DNA from: Piscinibacter aquaticus
GTDB taxonomy: Bacteria; Pseudomonadota; Gammaproteobacteria; Burkholderiales; Burkholderiaceae_C
NCBI GenBank assembly: GCA_007994965.1
Contig: VOPW01000001.1
Location: 930,001 to 994,000, forward strand
Direction: 5' to 3'
DNA: 64,000 bases
How positions within the stretch are numbered: the stretch's first letter is position 1; each line of letters opens with the position of its first letter. The notes below the pieces were generated by a model. The model ran no database searches. It was not told the origin of the DNA and was given only the letters and a program-made list of their open reading frames with translations. A program made the position numbers and the translations under genes. Shown here piece by piece: positions 42,165 to 50,962 of the stretch.

Positions 42165-42913
42165 CGCGGGGCTCCGATCTCGGAATTCGCGGACACCGGG
42201 GCGTCCTTCACGTGCAGGCCGCATTCCTTGGCCTTCTCGTCTTCCCACCACCACCGGCCGGCGCGGAAGGGCTCGCCCACCGCGATGGCGCGCGTGCACG
42301 GCGCGCAGCCGATGCTGGGCATGAATTCGTCGTGCAGCGGGTTGAAGGGCACGTCGTGCGTGGCGATGTAGTGCCACACGTCGGCCCAGCTCCAGTCGGC
42401 CAGCGGATTGAACTTGATGCGGCCCTTGTCGTCCGGCTCGCTGAAGGGCACCACCGCGCGCGTGTCCGACTGCTCGCGGCGCAGCCCGGTCACCCAGGCG
42501 CTGGCGCCGGCCAGCATGCGCGCGAGCGGCTCGAGCTTGCGGATCGCGCAGCACTGCTTGCGCAGATCGATGCTCTCGTACATCGCCTTGTCGCCATGCG
42601 TCTTGACGAAGTGAATCACCGATTCCTGCGCCGGCTTGAACACCTCCACCGCCAGGCCGTAGCGCTGCTCGATGCGCGGGATCAGCGCCACCGTCTCGGC
42701 GTGCAGCTGCCCGGTCTCCAGCGTGGCCACCGCGATCGGCAGCGCATGGCGGGCGATCAGGTCGGTGATTACCATGTCCTCGGCGCCGAGGCTGGTGGCC
42801 TGCACGATGCGGCCGGCGTGTTCGGTCGCGGCGCTCTGCAGCACCGCCACCGCATGGGCCACACGCTCGTCGAAGCCGGCGGTGGCGCGGGCGTAGAGGG
42901 CGATCGCGCTCAT
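42161..42913 (-). CDS. cysH: Adenylyl-sulfate (APS/PAPS) reductase CysH
   Basis: A 250-residue reductase turning APS to sulfite. LIARHALPIAVATLETGQLHAET, the catalytic Cys in KECGLHV near the C-terminus, and the [4Fe-4S] cluster cysteines as a CC pair (RKQCCAIRKLEPL) plus CxxC (SIGCAPCTRA). The cluster marks the APS-using assimilatory type, consistent with the absence of an APS kinase (cysC) here. Starts MSAIALYARATAGF at the ATG at 42913, overlapping the DUF934 stop. Confidence 0.95.
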   Translation of the reverse strand: MSAIALYARATAGFDERVAHAVAVLQSAATEHAGRIVQATSLGAEDMVITDLIARHALPIAVATLETGQLHAETVALIPRIEQRYGLAVEVFKPAQESVIHFVKTHGDKAMYESIDLRKQCCAIRKLEPLARMLAGASAWVTGLRREQSDTRAVVPFSEPDDKGRIKFNPLADWSWADVWHYIATHDVPFNPLHDEFMPSIGCAPCTRAIAVGEPFRAGRWWWEDEKAKECGLHVKDAPVSANSEIGAPR

Positions 42914-43452
42914 ATCGCGGCTCCCGCGTTGACGAATTCGGCGGCCTTCGACACCGCCTGCTCCGCTGCGCCCGGCTTGGCGAACAGCGGCCGGTTGTCG
43001 GCGGTGTCGCCCTGGTAGTGCGCGGGGAAGAAGGCCAGCGCGCGCTGCGCCGCATCGATCGACTGATCGGCGCGCAGCACCGCCGCATCGAAGCCGGTGC
43101 GCGCCAGCAGCGGCACCATGTCGACCAGCACCTCGCCGGTGGCGCGCAGCTCGCCGGCGAAGCGGTAGCGCGAGCGCAGCAGCCGGCATCGGCTGTAGGC
43201 GCGGCCGTCCACCCACTTCGGGAAATGCAGCGCCACCAGGCCGAAGCGCGGCAGGTCGGCCGCCACGGCTTCCACCTCGTCGTCGTTGGCGAGCTTCAGG
43301 CCCACCGGCACGCCTTGCGGCCAGTGCGCGCGCACGGCGTGCCACTGCACCGAGTCGAGCAGCAGGTACGGGTCGGGATTGATGCTGACCGGCGGGCCGT
43401 CTTCGCCCCCGAGGGCGTGCCAGCGGTCCTTGTGGATGTCGATGAATCGCAT
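42910..43452 (-). CDS. DUF934 protein of the sulfite-reductase cluster
   Basis: A 180-residue protein, intact, starting MRFIDIHKDRWHALGG. Conserved DUF934 sequence: VPVGLKLANDDEVEAVAADLPRFGLVALHFPKWVDGRAYSRCRLLRSRYRFAGELRATGEVL in register, with the D-G-R-x-Y-S and L-R-x-R-x-x-F-x-G-E-L-R-A-x-G-E motifs. The domain is found beside cysI/sir in many proteobacteria; the biochemical role is not established. Placed between sir and cysH, overlapping cysH. Confidence 0.9.
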   Translation of the reverse strand: MRFIDIHKDRWHALGGEDGPPVSINPDPYLLLDSVQWHAVRAHWPQGVPVGLKLANDDEVEAVAADLPRFGLVALHFPKWVDGRAYSRCRLLRSRYRFAGELRATGEVLVDMVPLLARTGFDAAVLRADQSIDAAQRALAFFPAHYQGDTADNRPLFAKPGAAEQAVSKAAEFVNAGAAI

Positions 43453-43468
43453 GGGGTCGTCCTCGCGC

Positions 43469-45163
43469 TCAGGCAGCGTGCGCAGTGGCGCGGCGCACCG
43501 CATTGGCCGGCGCCTTGAAGGGCTCGATGCCGATGCGGCGCACGGTGTCGATGAAGCGCTCGCCGCTCGTGCGCTGCGCCTTGTAGGTCTCGATCACGGC
43601 CTCGAGCGCATCGGCCACCTCGTCGGCCGCGAACGACGGGCCGATCACCTTGCCCGGCACCGAAGTGCCCGACAGCGTCGAACCATCCGAGCCGCCCAGC
43701 GACACCGGTACCACTCCTTGCCGTCCTTGTCGACGCCGAGGATGCCGATGTGGCCGCTGTGATGGTGGCCGCAGGAGTTGATGCAGCCGCTGATGTGCAG
43801 GTCGATGTCGCCGATGTCGTCCTGCTCGTCGAGATCGGCAAAGCGCTCGGTGATCTCGGCGGCGATCGGGATCGAGCGCGCATTGGCCAGCGCGCAAAAG
43901 TCGCCGCCAGGGCAGGCGATCATGTCGGTCAGCAGGCCGATGTTGGGGCTCGCGAAGCCAGCGTCCTTGGCGGCGTGCCACAGGGCTTCGGAGTTCGCTC
44001 TCGCGCACCCAGGGCAGCAGCAGGTTCTGGTCGTGCGTCACGCGCAGTTCGCCATGGCTGTGGCGGTCGGCCAGCAATGCGGCGGCGTCCATCTGCGCGG
44101 CGGTCACGTCGCCCGGCGCCCGGCCGGCGCGCTTGAGCGACAGCGTCACCGCGCGGTAGCCGGGGAGGCGGTGGGCATGCACGTTGCGCTGCAGCCAGCG
44201 GGCGAAGGCGCCAGTGGCGTTCGCCGGCCGGGCCGGGGCTGCACCCGCTTCGCTCACGCCCTCGGGCAGCACGAAGCTGGCCTTCACGCGCTCGAGTTCC
44301 GTTTCGGGGATGCGGTGTGCGGCGCCGTCGACGTCGTCGGCGAGGATGTGGGCGAATTCGGCTTCGACCGCATCGATGAACTTCTGGCCCTCGGCCTTCA
44401 CGAGGATCTTGATGCGCGCCTTGTAGGCGTTGTCGCGGCGGCCGTAGCGGTTGTAGACGCGCACGATCGCCTCGATGAAGAGCAGGATCTCCTGCCAGGG
44501 CAGGAACTCGCGCACCACCGTGGCGATGATCGGCGTGCGGCCCATGCCGCCGCCGACGAGCACCTTGAAGCCGACCTCGCCGCGTTCGTTCTTCGCGAGC
44601 TGCAGGCCGATGTCGTGCCAGGCGATCGCCGCGCGGTCTTCGGCGGCGCCGCTGACGGCGATCTTGAACTTGCGCGGCAGGAAGGCGAACTCCGGGTGCA
44701 GCGTGCTCCACTGGCGCAGCAGCTCGCAGTACGGGCGCGGGTCGACGATCTCGTCCGGCGCCACGCCGGCCAGCGCATCGCTGGTGATGTTGCGGATGCA
44801 GTTGCCGCTGGTCTGGATGCCGTGCATGTCGACGTCGGCGAGCAGGTCCATCACGTCGGCGCTCTTGACCAGCGGGATCCAGTTGAACTGGCAGTTCTGC
44901 CGCGTCGTGAAGTGGGCATAGCCGCGGTCGAACTCGCGGGCGATGCGTGCGAGCCGGCGCAGCTGGTTCGAGGCCAGCGCGCCGTAGGGCACGGCGATGC
45001 GCGCCATCGGCGCGTGGCGCTGGATATACCAGCCGTTCTGCAGGCGCAGCGGGCGGAACTCGTCGTCGCCGAGCGTGCCGGCGAGGTTGCGCTCGAGCTG
45101 GTCTCGGAACTGCGCGGCGCGCTGGTGGACGAACAGGCGGTCGAATTCGGTGTAGCGGTACAT
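43469..45163 (-). CDS. Siroheme-dependent sulfite (nitrite/sulfite) reductase (compensating frameshifts)
   Basis: About 564 residues. MYRYTEFDRLFVHQRAAQFRDQLERN, FTTRQNCQFNWIPL (siroheme-binding Arg), TSGNCIRNITSDALAG, VLVGGGMGRTPIIA. The 4Fe-4S/siroheme cysteines lie in a shifted frame as MIACPGGDFCALANA (C-x5-C) and SGCINSCGHHHSGHIG (C-x3-C). The frame leaves near 43990 and returns at 43705-43708, where TACCGGTG replaces TACCAGGTG (EWYQVSLGG). Six-electron reduction of sulfite to sulfide, probably with electrons from ferredoxin. First enzyme gene of the overlapping cys run, two bases from the TauE stop. Confidence 0.93.
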   Translation of the reverse strand: MYRYTEFDRLFVHQRAAQFRDQLERNLAGTLGDDEFRPLRLQNGWYIQRHAPMARIAVPYGALASNQLRRLARIAREFDRGYAHFTTRQNCQFNWIPLVKSADVMDLLADVDMHGIQTSGNCIRNITSDALAGVAPDEIVDPRPYCELLRQWSTLHPEFAFLPRKFKIAVSGAAEDRAAIAWHDIGLQLAKNERGEVGFKVLVGGGMGRTPIIATVVREFLPWQEILLFIEAIVRVYNRYGRRDNAYKARIKILVKAEGQKFIDAVEAEFAHILADDVDGAAHRIPETELERVKASFVLPEGVSEAGAAPARPANATGAFARWLQRNVHAHRLPGYRAVTLSLKRAGRAPGDVTAAQMDAAALLADRHSHGELRVTHDQNLLLPWVRESELRSPVARRQGRWLREPQHRPADRHDRLPWRRLLRAGQCALDPDRRRDHRALCRSRRAGRHRRHRPAHQRLHQLLRPPSQRPHRHPRRRQGRQGVVPVSLGGSDGSTLSGTSVPGKVIGPSFAADEVADALEAVIETYKAQRTSGERFIDTVRRIGIEPFKAPANAVRRATAHAA

Positions 45164-45164
45164 C

Positions 45165-45931
45165 TCAGTGGATCACTTTCAGTCCGGCGGTCACGAGCGC
45201 GGCGCACAGCAGGCCGCGCACCAGCTTCTCGGGCATCTTTCGGGTGAGCTGCGCGCCGATCCAGATGCCGGGCACGCTGCCGATCAGCAGCGCGCCGAGC
45301 AGCGCCCAGTCGACGTGGCCCAGCGTGGCGTGGCCGATGCCGGCCACGAACGTCAGCGGCACGGCATGCGCGATGTCGGTGCCGACCACGCGGTGCGATT
45401 CCAGCCGCGGGTAGAGCAGCATGATCAGCGTGGCGCCGATGGCGCCGGCGCCGATCGAACTGAGCGACACCAGCACGCCGAGGATCAGGCCGCACAGCAC
45501 CGTCAGCCAGGCCTTGCGGCGCTCGGGAATCCATCGCTCCAGCCGCAGGCCCACCAGTGCCGAGGCGCTTCGGTAGGCCACCACCACGGCGGTCAGCAGC
45601 AGCGCGATGCCCAGAGAAAGGTCAGCGCGCTGGCCCAGCCTTTGGTGATGCCGGTCTGGTGCATCAGCGCCACCATCGCCAGCGAGCCCGGAATGCTGCC
45701 GGCGAGCAGCAGCGCGGTGATGCGCCACTGCACGTGGCCGGCGTTGTGGTGAGAGACCGAGCCGGCGGTCTTGGTCAGCGCGGCGAACCACAGGTCGGTG
45801 CCGATGGCCACGGCCGGGTTCAGCTTGAACACCGACAGCAGCAGCGGCGTCATCAGCGAGCCGCCGCCGACGCCGGTCATGCCGACGATGGCACCGACGC
45901 CGAAGCCGCTGAGAATCGCAATCCAGTCCAT
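45165..45931 (-). CDS. TSUP/TauE-SafE family membrane transporter (frameshift)
   Basis: About 256 residues, with eight or so membrane helices. It starts MDWIAILSGFGVGAIVGMTGVGGGSLMTPLL (first TSUP half motif), with the internal repeat LGVLVSLSSIGAGAIGATLIMLL. The break near 45612 separates ASALTF from LSLGIALLLTAVVV. Such proteins export or import sulfite, sulfonates or related anions. Placement directly upstream of the sulfite reductase suggests handling of sulfite or sulfate in assimilation; direction unknown. Confidence 0.88.
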
Positions 45932-46027
45932 GGGGCGCCAGGAAGTTGAAACGGCCGCCGGAGGCAGCCGATGGGGCACTGTAGGCAGCCTCTATATATA
46001 TGAGAAGAACTTTCTTGTTTGTTGTTT
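45932..46027. promoter_or_regulatory. AT-rich divergent promoter region, cys run / patatin lipoprotein
   Basis: A 96-base gap with an unusual AT-rich core (TCTATATATATGAGAAGAAC near 45990-46010, then TTTCTTGTTTGTTGTTT) between two divergent genes in otherwise 70% GC DNA. TATATAT is a plausible -10 element, and TATA alternation reads on both strands. No binding site for a known cys regulator can be named. Confidence 0.4.
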
Positions 46028-46978
46028 ATGCTTGATGAGAATAAAGAAGGGCTGAATGCCGGTCGGCGCGCGTGGCTCGGCTGGGCGCTGGCGGGTTCGG
46101 CCAGCTGGCTGGCAGGCTGCCAGAGCGCGCCGGTCGCCCCGCCGCCAGTAGTCGTCGCCGAGCCGCCCCCGGCCATCCCGCCCGCGCCCCCGGCGCCGCC
46201 CAAGCCGCCGCGCATCGGCCTGGCGCTCGGCGGCGGCGCGGCGCGCGGCTTCGCCCACATCGGCGTGATCCAGGCACTGGAAGAAAGCGGCATCCGGCCG
46301 GATCTGGTGGTCGGCACCTCGGCGGGCAGCCCGGTGGCGGCGCTCTATGCGTCCGGCAAGCGCCCGGCGGAGTTGATCCGCCCGGCCGATTCGATGGACG
46401 AAGCATCGATCACCGACTGGGCCTTCCCCGGCCGCGGTCTGATCCGCGGCGAGGCGCTGGCGCGCTTCGTGCGCGAACACACCGGCGCGAAGAACATCGA
46501 CCAGATGGCGCTGCCGCTGGGCATCGTGGCCACCGATCTCGACTCCGGCGCGCCCATCCTGTTCCAGCGCGGCGATGCCGGGCTGGCGGTGCGCGCCTCG
46601 AGCGCGGTGCCGGCGGTGTTCCAGCCGGTGCGCATCGGCGACCGCGAATACGTGGACGGCGGCCTGGTCTCGCCGGTGCCGGTGCGCTTCGCGCGGCAGA
46701 TGGGCGCCGAGGTCGTCATCGCGGTCGACATCTCCGCGGCACCGGAAGGTGCGGGCACGGGCGACGCGCTGCGCATGCTGCTGCAGACCTTCGCGATCAT
46801 GGGTCGCAGCATCAACCAGTTCGAGCTGCGCGATGCCGACGTGGTGCTGCGCCCGCGGCTGCCGGGTGTCTCAGGCGCCGACTTCGCCGCGCGCAAGCGC
46901 GTGATCCAGGCTGGGCGCGAGGCCGCGCTGGCGGCGCTGCCCGATCTGCGCGCCAAGGTGGCGGCGAAGATGCACTGA
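46028..46978 (+). CDS. Patatin-like lipoprotein (RssA-type phospholipase)
   Basis: A 316-residue exported acyl hydrolase, intact. Lipobox in SWLAGCQSAP, a Pro/Ala linker, then GLALGGGAARGFAHIGVIQALEE (oxyanion loop), VVGTSAGSPVAALYASG (nucleophile GTSAG), and the Asp in YVDGGLVSPVPVRFARQMGA. The start is ATG 46028; two TTG codons precede it in frame and no clear ribosome site is visible, so the start is uncertain. Probable outer-membrane phospholipase of the RssA/NTE subfamily. Confidence 0.9.
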   Translation: MLDENKEGLNAGRRAWLGWALAGSASWLAGCQSAPVAPPPVVVAEPPPAIPPAPPAPPKPPRIGLALGGGAARGFAHIGVIQALEESGIRPDLVVGTSAGSPVAALYASGKRPAELIRPADSMDEASITDWAFPGRGLIRGEALARFVREHTGAKNIDQMALPLGIVATDLDSGAPILFQRGDAGLAVRASSAVPAVFQPVRIGDREYVDGGLVSPVPVRFARQMGAEVVIAVDISAAPEGAGTGDALRMLLQTFAIMGRSINQFELRDADVVLRPRLPGVSGADFAARKRVIQAGREAALAALPDLRAKVAAKMH

Positions 46979-46992
46979 GCGCGGCGCCGCCT

Positions 46993-47403
46993 TCAGCCGC
47001 GCGGCGCCATCGCCCGCAGCCGCGGCGCCCAGCCGGCGATGTGCCCGAGGCACCACAGCGCAAGAAAGCGCTGCCGCTCGACGCGGTCGAAGTGGCCGGT
47101 GGTCGCCACCTCGGCGGCGAGGTAGCCGAACTCGCTGCGTTCGTCCTGCAGTTCGTCGAGGTCGGTGCCTTCGGGCAGCAGCGCGGCCTCCGCCGCGAAA
47201 TGCTCGTTCGCGAGCGCCTTCAGGCGCTCGACGGTGGCCTCGAAGGCGCGCGCGGCATCGTCGCCCGCGCCGCATTGCGCCGCGAGTTCGTCGCACAGCT
47301 GCAGCATCGCCGCATGCTGTGCATCCAGCACCGCATGGCCGGTGCGATAGCCCTCGTTCCACGGCGTGAGCTGCGGCCGCAGCGCGGCTTCGGCGGTGTC
47401 CAT
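46993..47403 (-). CDS. Hemerythrin-like oxygen/iron-binding protein
   Basis: A 136-residue four-helix protein, intact. Iron ligands in the bacteriohemerythrin pattern: TGHAVLDAQHAAMLQLCDEL (H..D.Q H), LANEHFAAEAALLP (H...E), and a later H in TTGHFDRVERQRFLALWCLGH. The C-terminal helix carries LGHIAGWAPRLRAM. It is the last gene of the leftward respiratory module, three bases after the unknown small gene, so it may sense or carry oxygen for that module. Confidence 0.8.
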   Translation of the reverse strand: MDTAEAALRPQLTPWNEGYRTGHAVLDAQHAAMLQLCDELAAQCGAGDDAARAFEATVERLKALANEHFAAEAALLPEGTDLDELQDERSEFGYLAAEVATTGHFDRVERQRFLALWCLGHIAGWAPRLRAMAPRG

Positions 47404-47407
47404 CGGA

Positions 47408-47913
47408 TCAGAACCCCAGTGATTCGACCATCGCCACCAGGTCGGCGAAGCTCGCCGCCTTGAGCTTGTCGGCCAGCGCCGTCTTGTCCAGCCCCTCGCA
47501 GTCGAAGGACGTCAACTCGACTTCCATCGCCAGTTCGCGGATCTCCAGCGTCGACATGAAGCCGATGCCGCACAGATGCACGAGGCACTGCCGCTCCGGC
47601 TCGCACAGCGGCACGCCATGCGCCTTCATCAGTTCCAGGTAGCGCTCGGCCGTGCGGTTGATCTTGCCGCTGATCAGCATGGTGTTCTTCTGGCCGGCGG
47701 TGAGGATGGCCAGCGGCGGGCCGAAGAAGATCGGCGTCTTGCCGACGTTTCGCGTCTGCTCCTCGCGCGTCAGCGCAGGGGCGACCCAGGTCGGGTCGCC
47801 ACGCTCGGGCGGAGACTCGGTCTCGTCAAGCGACCGCCGCGGATCCGGCTCCGCCGGTCCGCCGGCGGCGCCCCTTGAGGGGGTGCGCCGAAGGCGCTGC
47901 GGGGGTGGTCCAT
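47408..47913 (-). CDS. Unknown protein of the respiratory module (frameshift)
   Basis: About 165 residues if read from ATG 47913, which lies one base past the cytochrome stop. The reliable part, in one frame from about 47830, runs GDPTWVAPALTREEQTRNV, GKTPIFFGPPLAILTAGQK, NTMLISGKINRTAERYLELM, EPERQCLVHLCGIGFMST, SFDCEGLDK and AMVESLGF. It has three Cys and a compact helical C-terminal half. The N-terminal 30 residues are Pro/Arg-rich and overlap a repeat element; one base seems lost in between. I do not recognise the family. The ATG at 47680 inside this frame would give a 90-residue product. Conserved position with cytochrome and hemerythrin suggests a shared job. Confidence 0.6.
47865..47910. 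repeat. Intergenic-type GC inverted-repeat element, copy 2
   Basis: Leftward reading CCCCCGCAGCGC..CGGCGCACCCCCTCAAGGGGCGCCGCC shares its core with the element at 3106-3170. Here it sits at the start of a gene rather than between genes, which may explain its odd Pro/Arg-rich N-terminus. Confidence 0.4.
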
Positions 47914-47914
47914 G

Positions 47915-48691
47915 TCAGTGCGCGATCGGGTGCGTCTTCTCCCAGCTCGCATCCTTCATGCCCCGCGGCAGCTGCGGCGGCGTTTCGGGCTGCAGCTGGA
48001 TGAAGCCGCGGTTGCGCTGGCCGTCCTGCACGTTGTGCGGGTTGTGGCATTCGGTGCAGGTGAACCAGCGCTTCTTGCCGGTGCTGGTGAAGTCGCCGAT
48101 GCGCTTGCCGTGGATGCCGTCGCGCCAGTCGCGCAGCTTGTCGCCGTGGCACTTGCCGCACAGCAGCTGCGACTGCTCGATGCTGATCGGATCGCCGTAG
48201 TGGTCGACCAGCATGTTGCGCTTGGTGGTGTGATGGCACTCCAGGCACCAGATGCGGCCGCGGCCGTGCTGCAGGTCCTTCGCGTCGGGCAGCATCGCTT
48301 CCATGGTCGGGATCGGCACCGGCTTGTTGGTCTTCGGAAAGCCGGGCGGGAAGGTGCCGTTGTGGCAGGCGGTGCCGCACTGGGCGAGAAACTGCAGCTT
48401 GTCGGCGCGCGGCTTCACCACCGCCAGGTGCTCGGGGATGTCGAGCTGCGGCATCTTGCCCATCGGCACCGTGCCGTCGTACGGATCGCCGTACCACAGC
48501 GCCGCACCGGTGACGGGCGAGCACTTCACGTTCGGCAGGCCGGGCTTGATCTCGCGCTTGACCACCTCCGAGGCGCCCTTGCGGCTCTCGAAGCAGATCT
48601 CTTCCTTCTTCTCGGCGCCTTGGGCAAAGGCGGAGGCGGCGCCGAAGCAGCAGGCCAGCAGCAGGGCAGGGACGACGATGAACTTCTTCAT
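47915..48691 (-). CDS. Multiheme cytochrome c (c3/NapC-NrfB-like), one CX3CH site
   Basis: A 258-residue periplasmic cytochrome, intact. Signal MKKFIVVPALLLACCFGAASAFA. Three standard heme sites: WCLECHHT, LCGKCHGD, FTCTECHNP. A fourth is QCGTACHNG, with three residues between the cysteines (CX3CH). Conserved segments KCSPVTGAALWYGDPYDG and CHHTTKRNMLVDHYGDP suggest a c3-like fold with His ligands. The gene lies 11 bases after nrfD, so it is the likely electron acceptor or donor of the NrfD/ferredoxin pair. Confidence 0.85.
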   Translation of the reverse strand: MKKFIVVPALLLACCFGAASAFAQGAEKKEEICFESRKGASEVVKREIKPGLPNVKCSPVTGAALWYGDPYDGTVPMGKMPQLDIPEHLAVVKPRADKLQFLAQCGTACHNGTFPPGFPKTNKPVPIPTMEAMLPDAKDLQHGRGRIWCLECHHTTKRNMLVDHYGDPISIEQSQLLCGKCHGDKLRDWRDGIHGKRIGDFTSTGKKRWFTCTECHNPHNVQDGQRNRGFIQLQPETPPQLPRGMKDASWEKTHPIAH

Positions 48692-48702
48692 GGCGCTCTC
48701 CT

Positions 48703-49921
48703 TCACTGCGCCGCCGCAGCCGGGGCTGCGCCGTACTTGATGTCGCCCAGCAGGATGCCTATGGCGCCCTTGAGCAGGATGGTCAGGATGAAGAAGCCGA
48801 AGGCCCAGATGCCCAGCGTCATCAGCCACTCGACGAAGGTCGGGAAATACTCCGTCACCTCGCCGATCGGCGAGGGATGAAGCCCGGCACCACGGGCCCA
48901 TGCCCTTCTCGATCCAGATGCCGGCGAAGGCCATCGCGCAGACGATCGGCAGCTTGCCCATGTCGTTGCGGATCGAAGGGATCAGCAGCAGCACGAACGA
49001 CACCACCATCAGCACGACGGCGCTCCAGAACCACGGCACCGGGCTGGTCAGGCCGTGCAGGCCGAACATCAGGTAGTACAGGCCGTTGGCATGCTCGGTG
49101 CGGGCGTAGAGCTCGACGACGACCTCCGACAGCGTCAGGAAGATCGCGATGCCCAGGCACCCGGTGACGATGGTCGCGAGCAACTGGATCGCGCTGTCCT
49201 CGATCCAGAAGTTCGTGTTCTTCCGGATGATCAGGAAGGCGATGATGATCAGTGCCGGGCCGGCCGCGAAGGCGGTCGCGATGAAGCGGATCGGCATCAT
49301 GCTGTGGAACCACATCGGCCGCGCCGGGTTGGTGGCCAGCAGGAAGGCGGTGACGGTGTGGATCGACAGCGCCCACACGATGGACACGTACACCAGCGGC
49401 ATGAAGATCTTCCTGTTCACCGGCTTGCCGGTGTACTTCGAGTACAGGTACCAGAAGCCGACGACGGTGTTGAGGATCAGGTAGCCGTTGAGCACCAGCA
49501 CGTCCCAGCCGAGCATCGAGCTGAAGCTGTAGATGCCGAAGGGCGGCACCATGTGCCACAGCCGATCCGGCCGGCCCATGTGGGCGAAGACGAACATCAT
49601 CACCATGATCACCGCCGAGATGGCCAGCATCTCGCCGAGCACGGTGACCTTGTGCATGCCCTCGTGGTGATAGACGTAGGCCGGGAAGACGATGGTCACC
49701 GCCCCGGCGGCCACGCCGACGAGGAACACCAGGTTGGCAAGGTACAGGCCGTCGTGGATCTGGCTCGTCATGCCGGTGACGATCAGGCCTTCGGTGTTCT
49801 GCAGCCAGTACACGTAGAGCATGCCGACGATGAGCACGGCCAGCGCGCCCATCCAGGCGTAGAACTTCGTGCCGCCCTTGAGCACGTAGCGCACATAGTC
49901 GGAGACGAATCTGAGCAGCAT
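48703..49921 (-). CDS. NrfD/PsrC-family membrane quinone oxidoreductase subunit (frameshift)
   Basis: About 405 residues with eight to ten helices. MLLRFVSDYVRYVLKGGTKFYAWMG, the NrfD helix pattern IHDGLYLANLVFLVGVAAGAV, RPDRLWHMVPPFGIYSFSSMLGWDV, LLATNPARPMWFHSMMPIRF. The frame breaks near 48882 (one G lost in CCCGTGG), continuing VVPGFIPSPIGEVTEYFPTFVEWLM, then GIWAFGFFILTILLKGAI and a tail GAAPAAAAQ. NrfD-type subunits exchange electrons with membrane quinones and pass them to an attached FeS subunit, here the ferredoxin encoded just upstream. Confidence 0.9.
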
Positions 49922-49931
49922 GGTCGTCTCC

Positions 49932-50962
49932 TCAGTCGTAGAAGTAGAAGAACTTCGGGAAGGTGTTCGCCTCGGCCTTCAGCCGGAACACGTTCTTGCG
50001 CGCCAGCACCTTGCTGACCTCGCTCTCCGGGTCGAGCAGGTTGCCGAACTTGCGCGCGCCGACCGGGCAGACCTCCACGCAGGCCGGGTAGCGGCCGTGC
50101 CGCGTGCGCTGCAGGCACCAGTGGCACTTCTCGACGACGCCGCGCATGCGCGGGCGGTTGCCGAGGTAGTGCGTGACCGGGTTCATGTCCTGCTTGGGCA
50201 GGACCGGCGTGGTCAGGTTGAAGCGCCGTGCCCAGTAGGGGCAGGCGTTCATGCACATCTTGCAGCCGATGCACCAGTTGTAGTCGATCACTACCGGGCC
50301 ATCGGCCTCGCGGTAGGTGGTGCGCACCGGGCAGACCTTCACGCAGGGCGGCTTCTCGCACTGCATGCACGCGATCGGCATGTAGGTGGCGTCTGCCTCG
50401 GGCACCTTCTCCGGCGTGTAGTGGTACTGGCCTTCCAGCACCGGCCGGCCGGCGTGTAGGCATTGCCGCCGACCTGGATGCCCAGTCCTTCGGGATAGCC
50501 CTGGCCCATCTTCTGGGCGTCGAACTGGCCGCGCTCCATGCGCAGCACCTGGATCCACTCGATGCGCTCGCCCGGACGCTCGCCGCGCGACTGGTTGTTC
50601 TCCTCGACGCAGGCCTTCACGCAGCGCCGGCAGCCGATGCACTTGCGGATGTTCAGCGCATAGCCCATCAGCATGCCGGGCTGGGCCGGTGTGGTGTCCA
50701 CCGAGACCGCCTTGCCGTACTCCTGCGAGTAGCGCTTCTCCAGGCGCAGCCGCGCTTCCTGCTTCTCCTGGTCCGTCATCAGACGGTAGTTCTTCTGGAA
50801 GTGTTCGGCCCATTCGACGGCCGCCTTGGCTTCGTTGGACGCCGCCATCAGGGTGGCCGTGCCCATCAGCGACGACAGGCTGAGCATGCCGCTCGAGCGC
50901 AGGAAACTCCGCCGTGACGGCTGGCTCGACGCGCCGTCCGGGGTGAGGGCTGAGGTTGACAC
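49932..50962 (-). CDS. Tat-exported 4x[4Fe-4S] ferredoxin (DmsB/NrfC/DsrO type) (frameshift)
   Basis: About 343 residues. It starts at a GTG (50962) after GGGAGC; the twin-arginine signal is SQPSRRSFLRSSGMLSLSS, giving periplasmic location. Cluster Cys groups: KCIGCRRCVKACVEENN, ACMQCEKPPCVKVCPVRT, WCIGCKMCMNACPYWARR, KCHWCLQRTRHGRYPACVEVCPVGA. A break at 50449-50452 (CC|GG, needing one A or T) restores NAYTPGRPVLEGQYHYTPE. It resembles the FeS subunit of NrfCD, PhsB and DsrO complexes. No catalytic molybdopterin subunit is in the window, so this pair may feed a cytochrome rather than a reductase. Confidence 0.9.

Noticed and set aside
46993..50962. The ferredoxin/NrfD/cytochrome set as a DsrMKJOP complex.
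   Set aside because: No DsrM, DsrK or sulfite-reducing Dsr genes are present and the cytochrome is larger than DsrJ, so only the general module type is kept.
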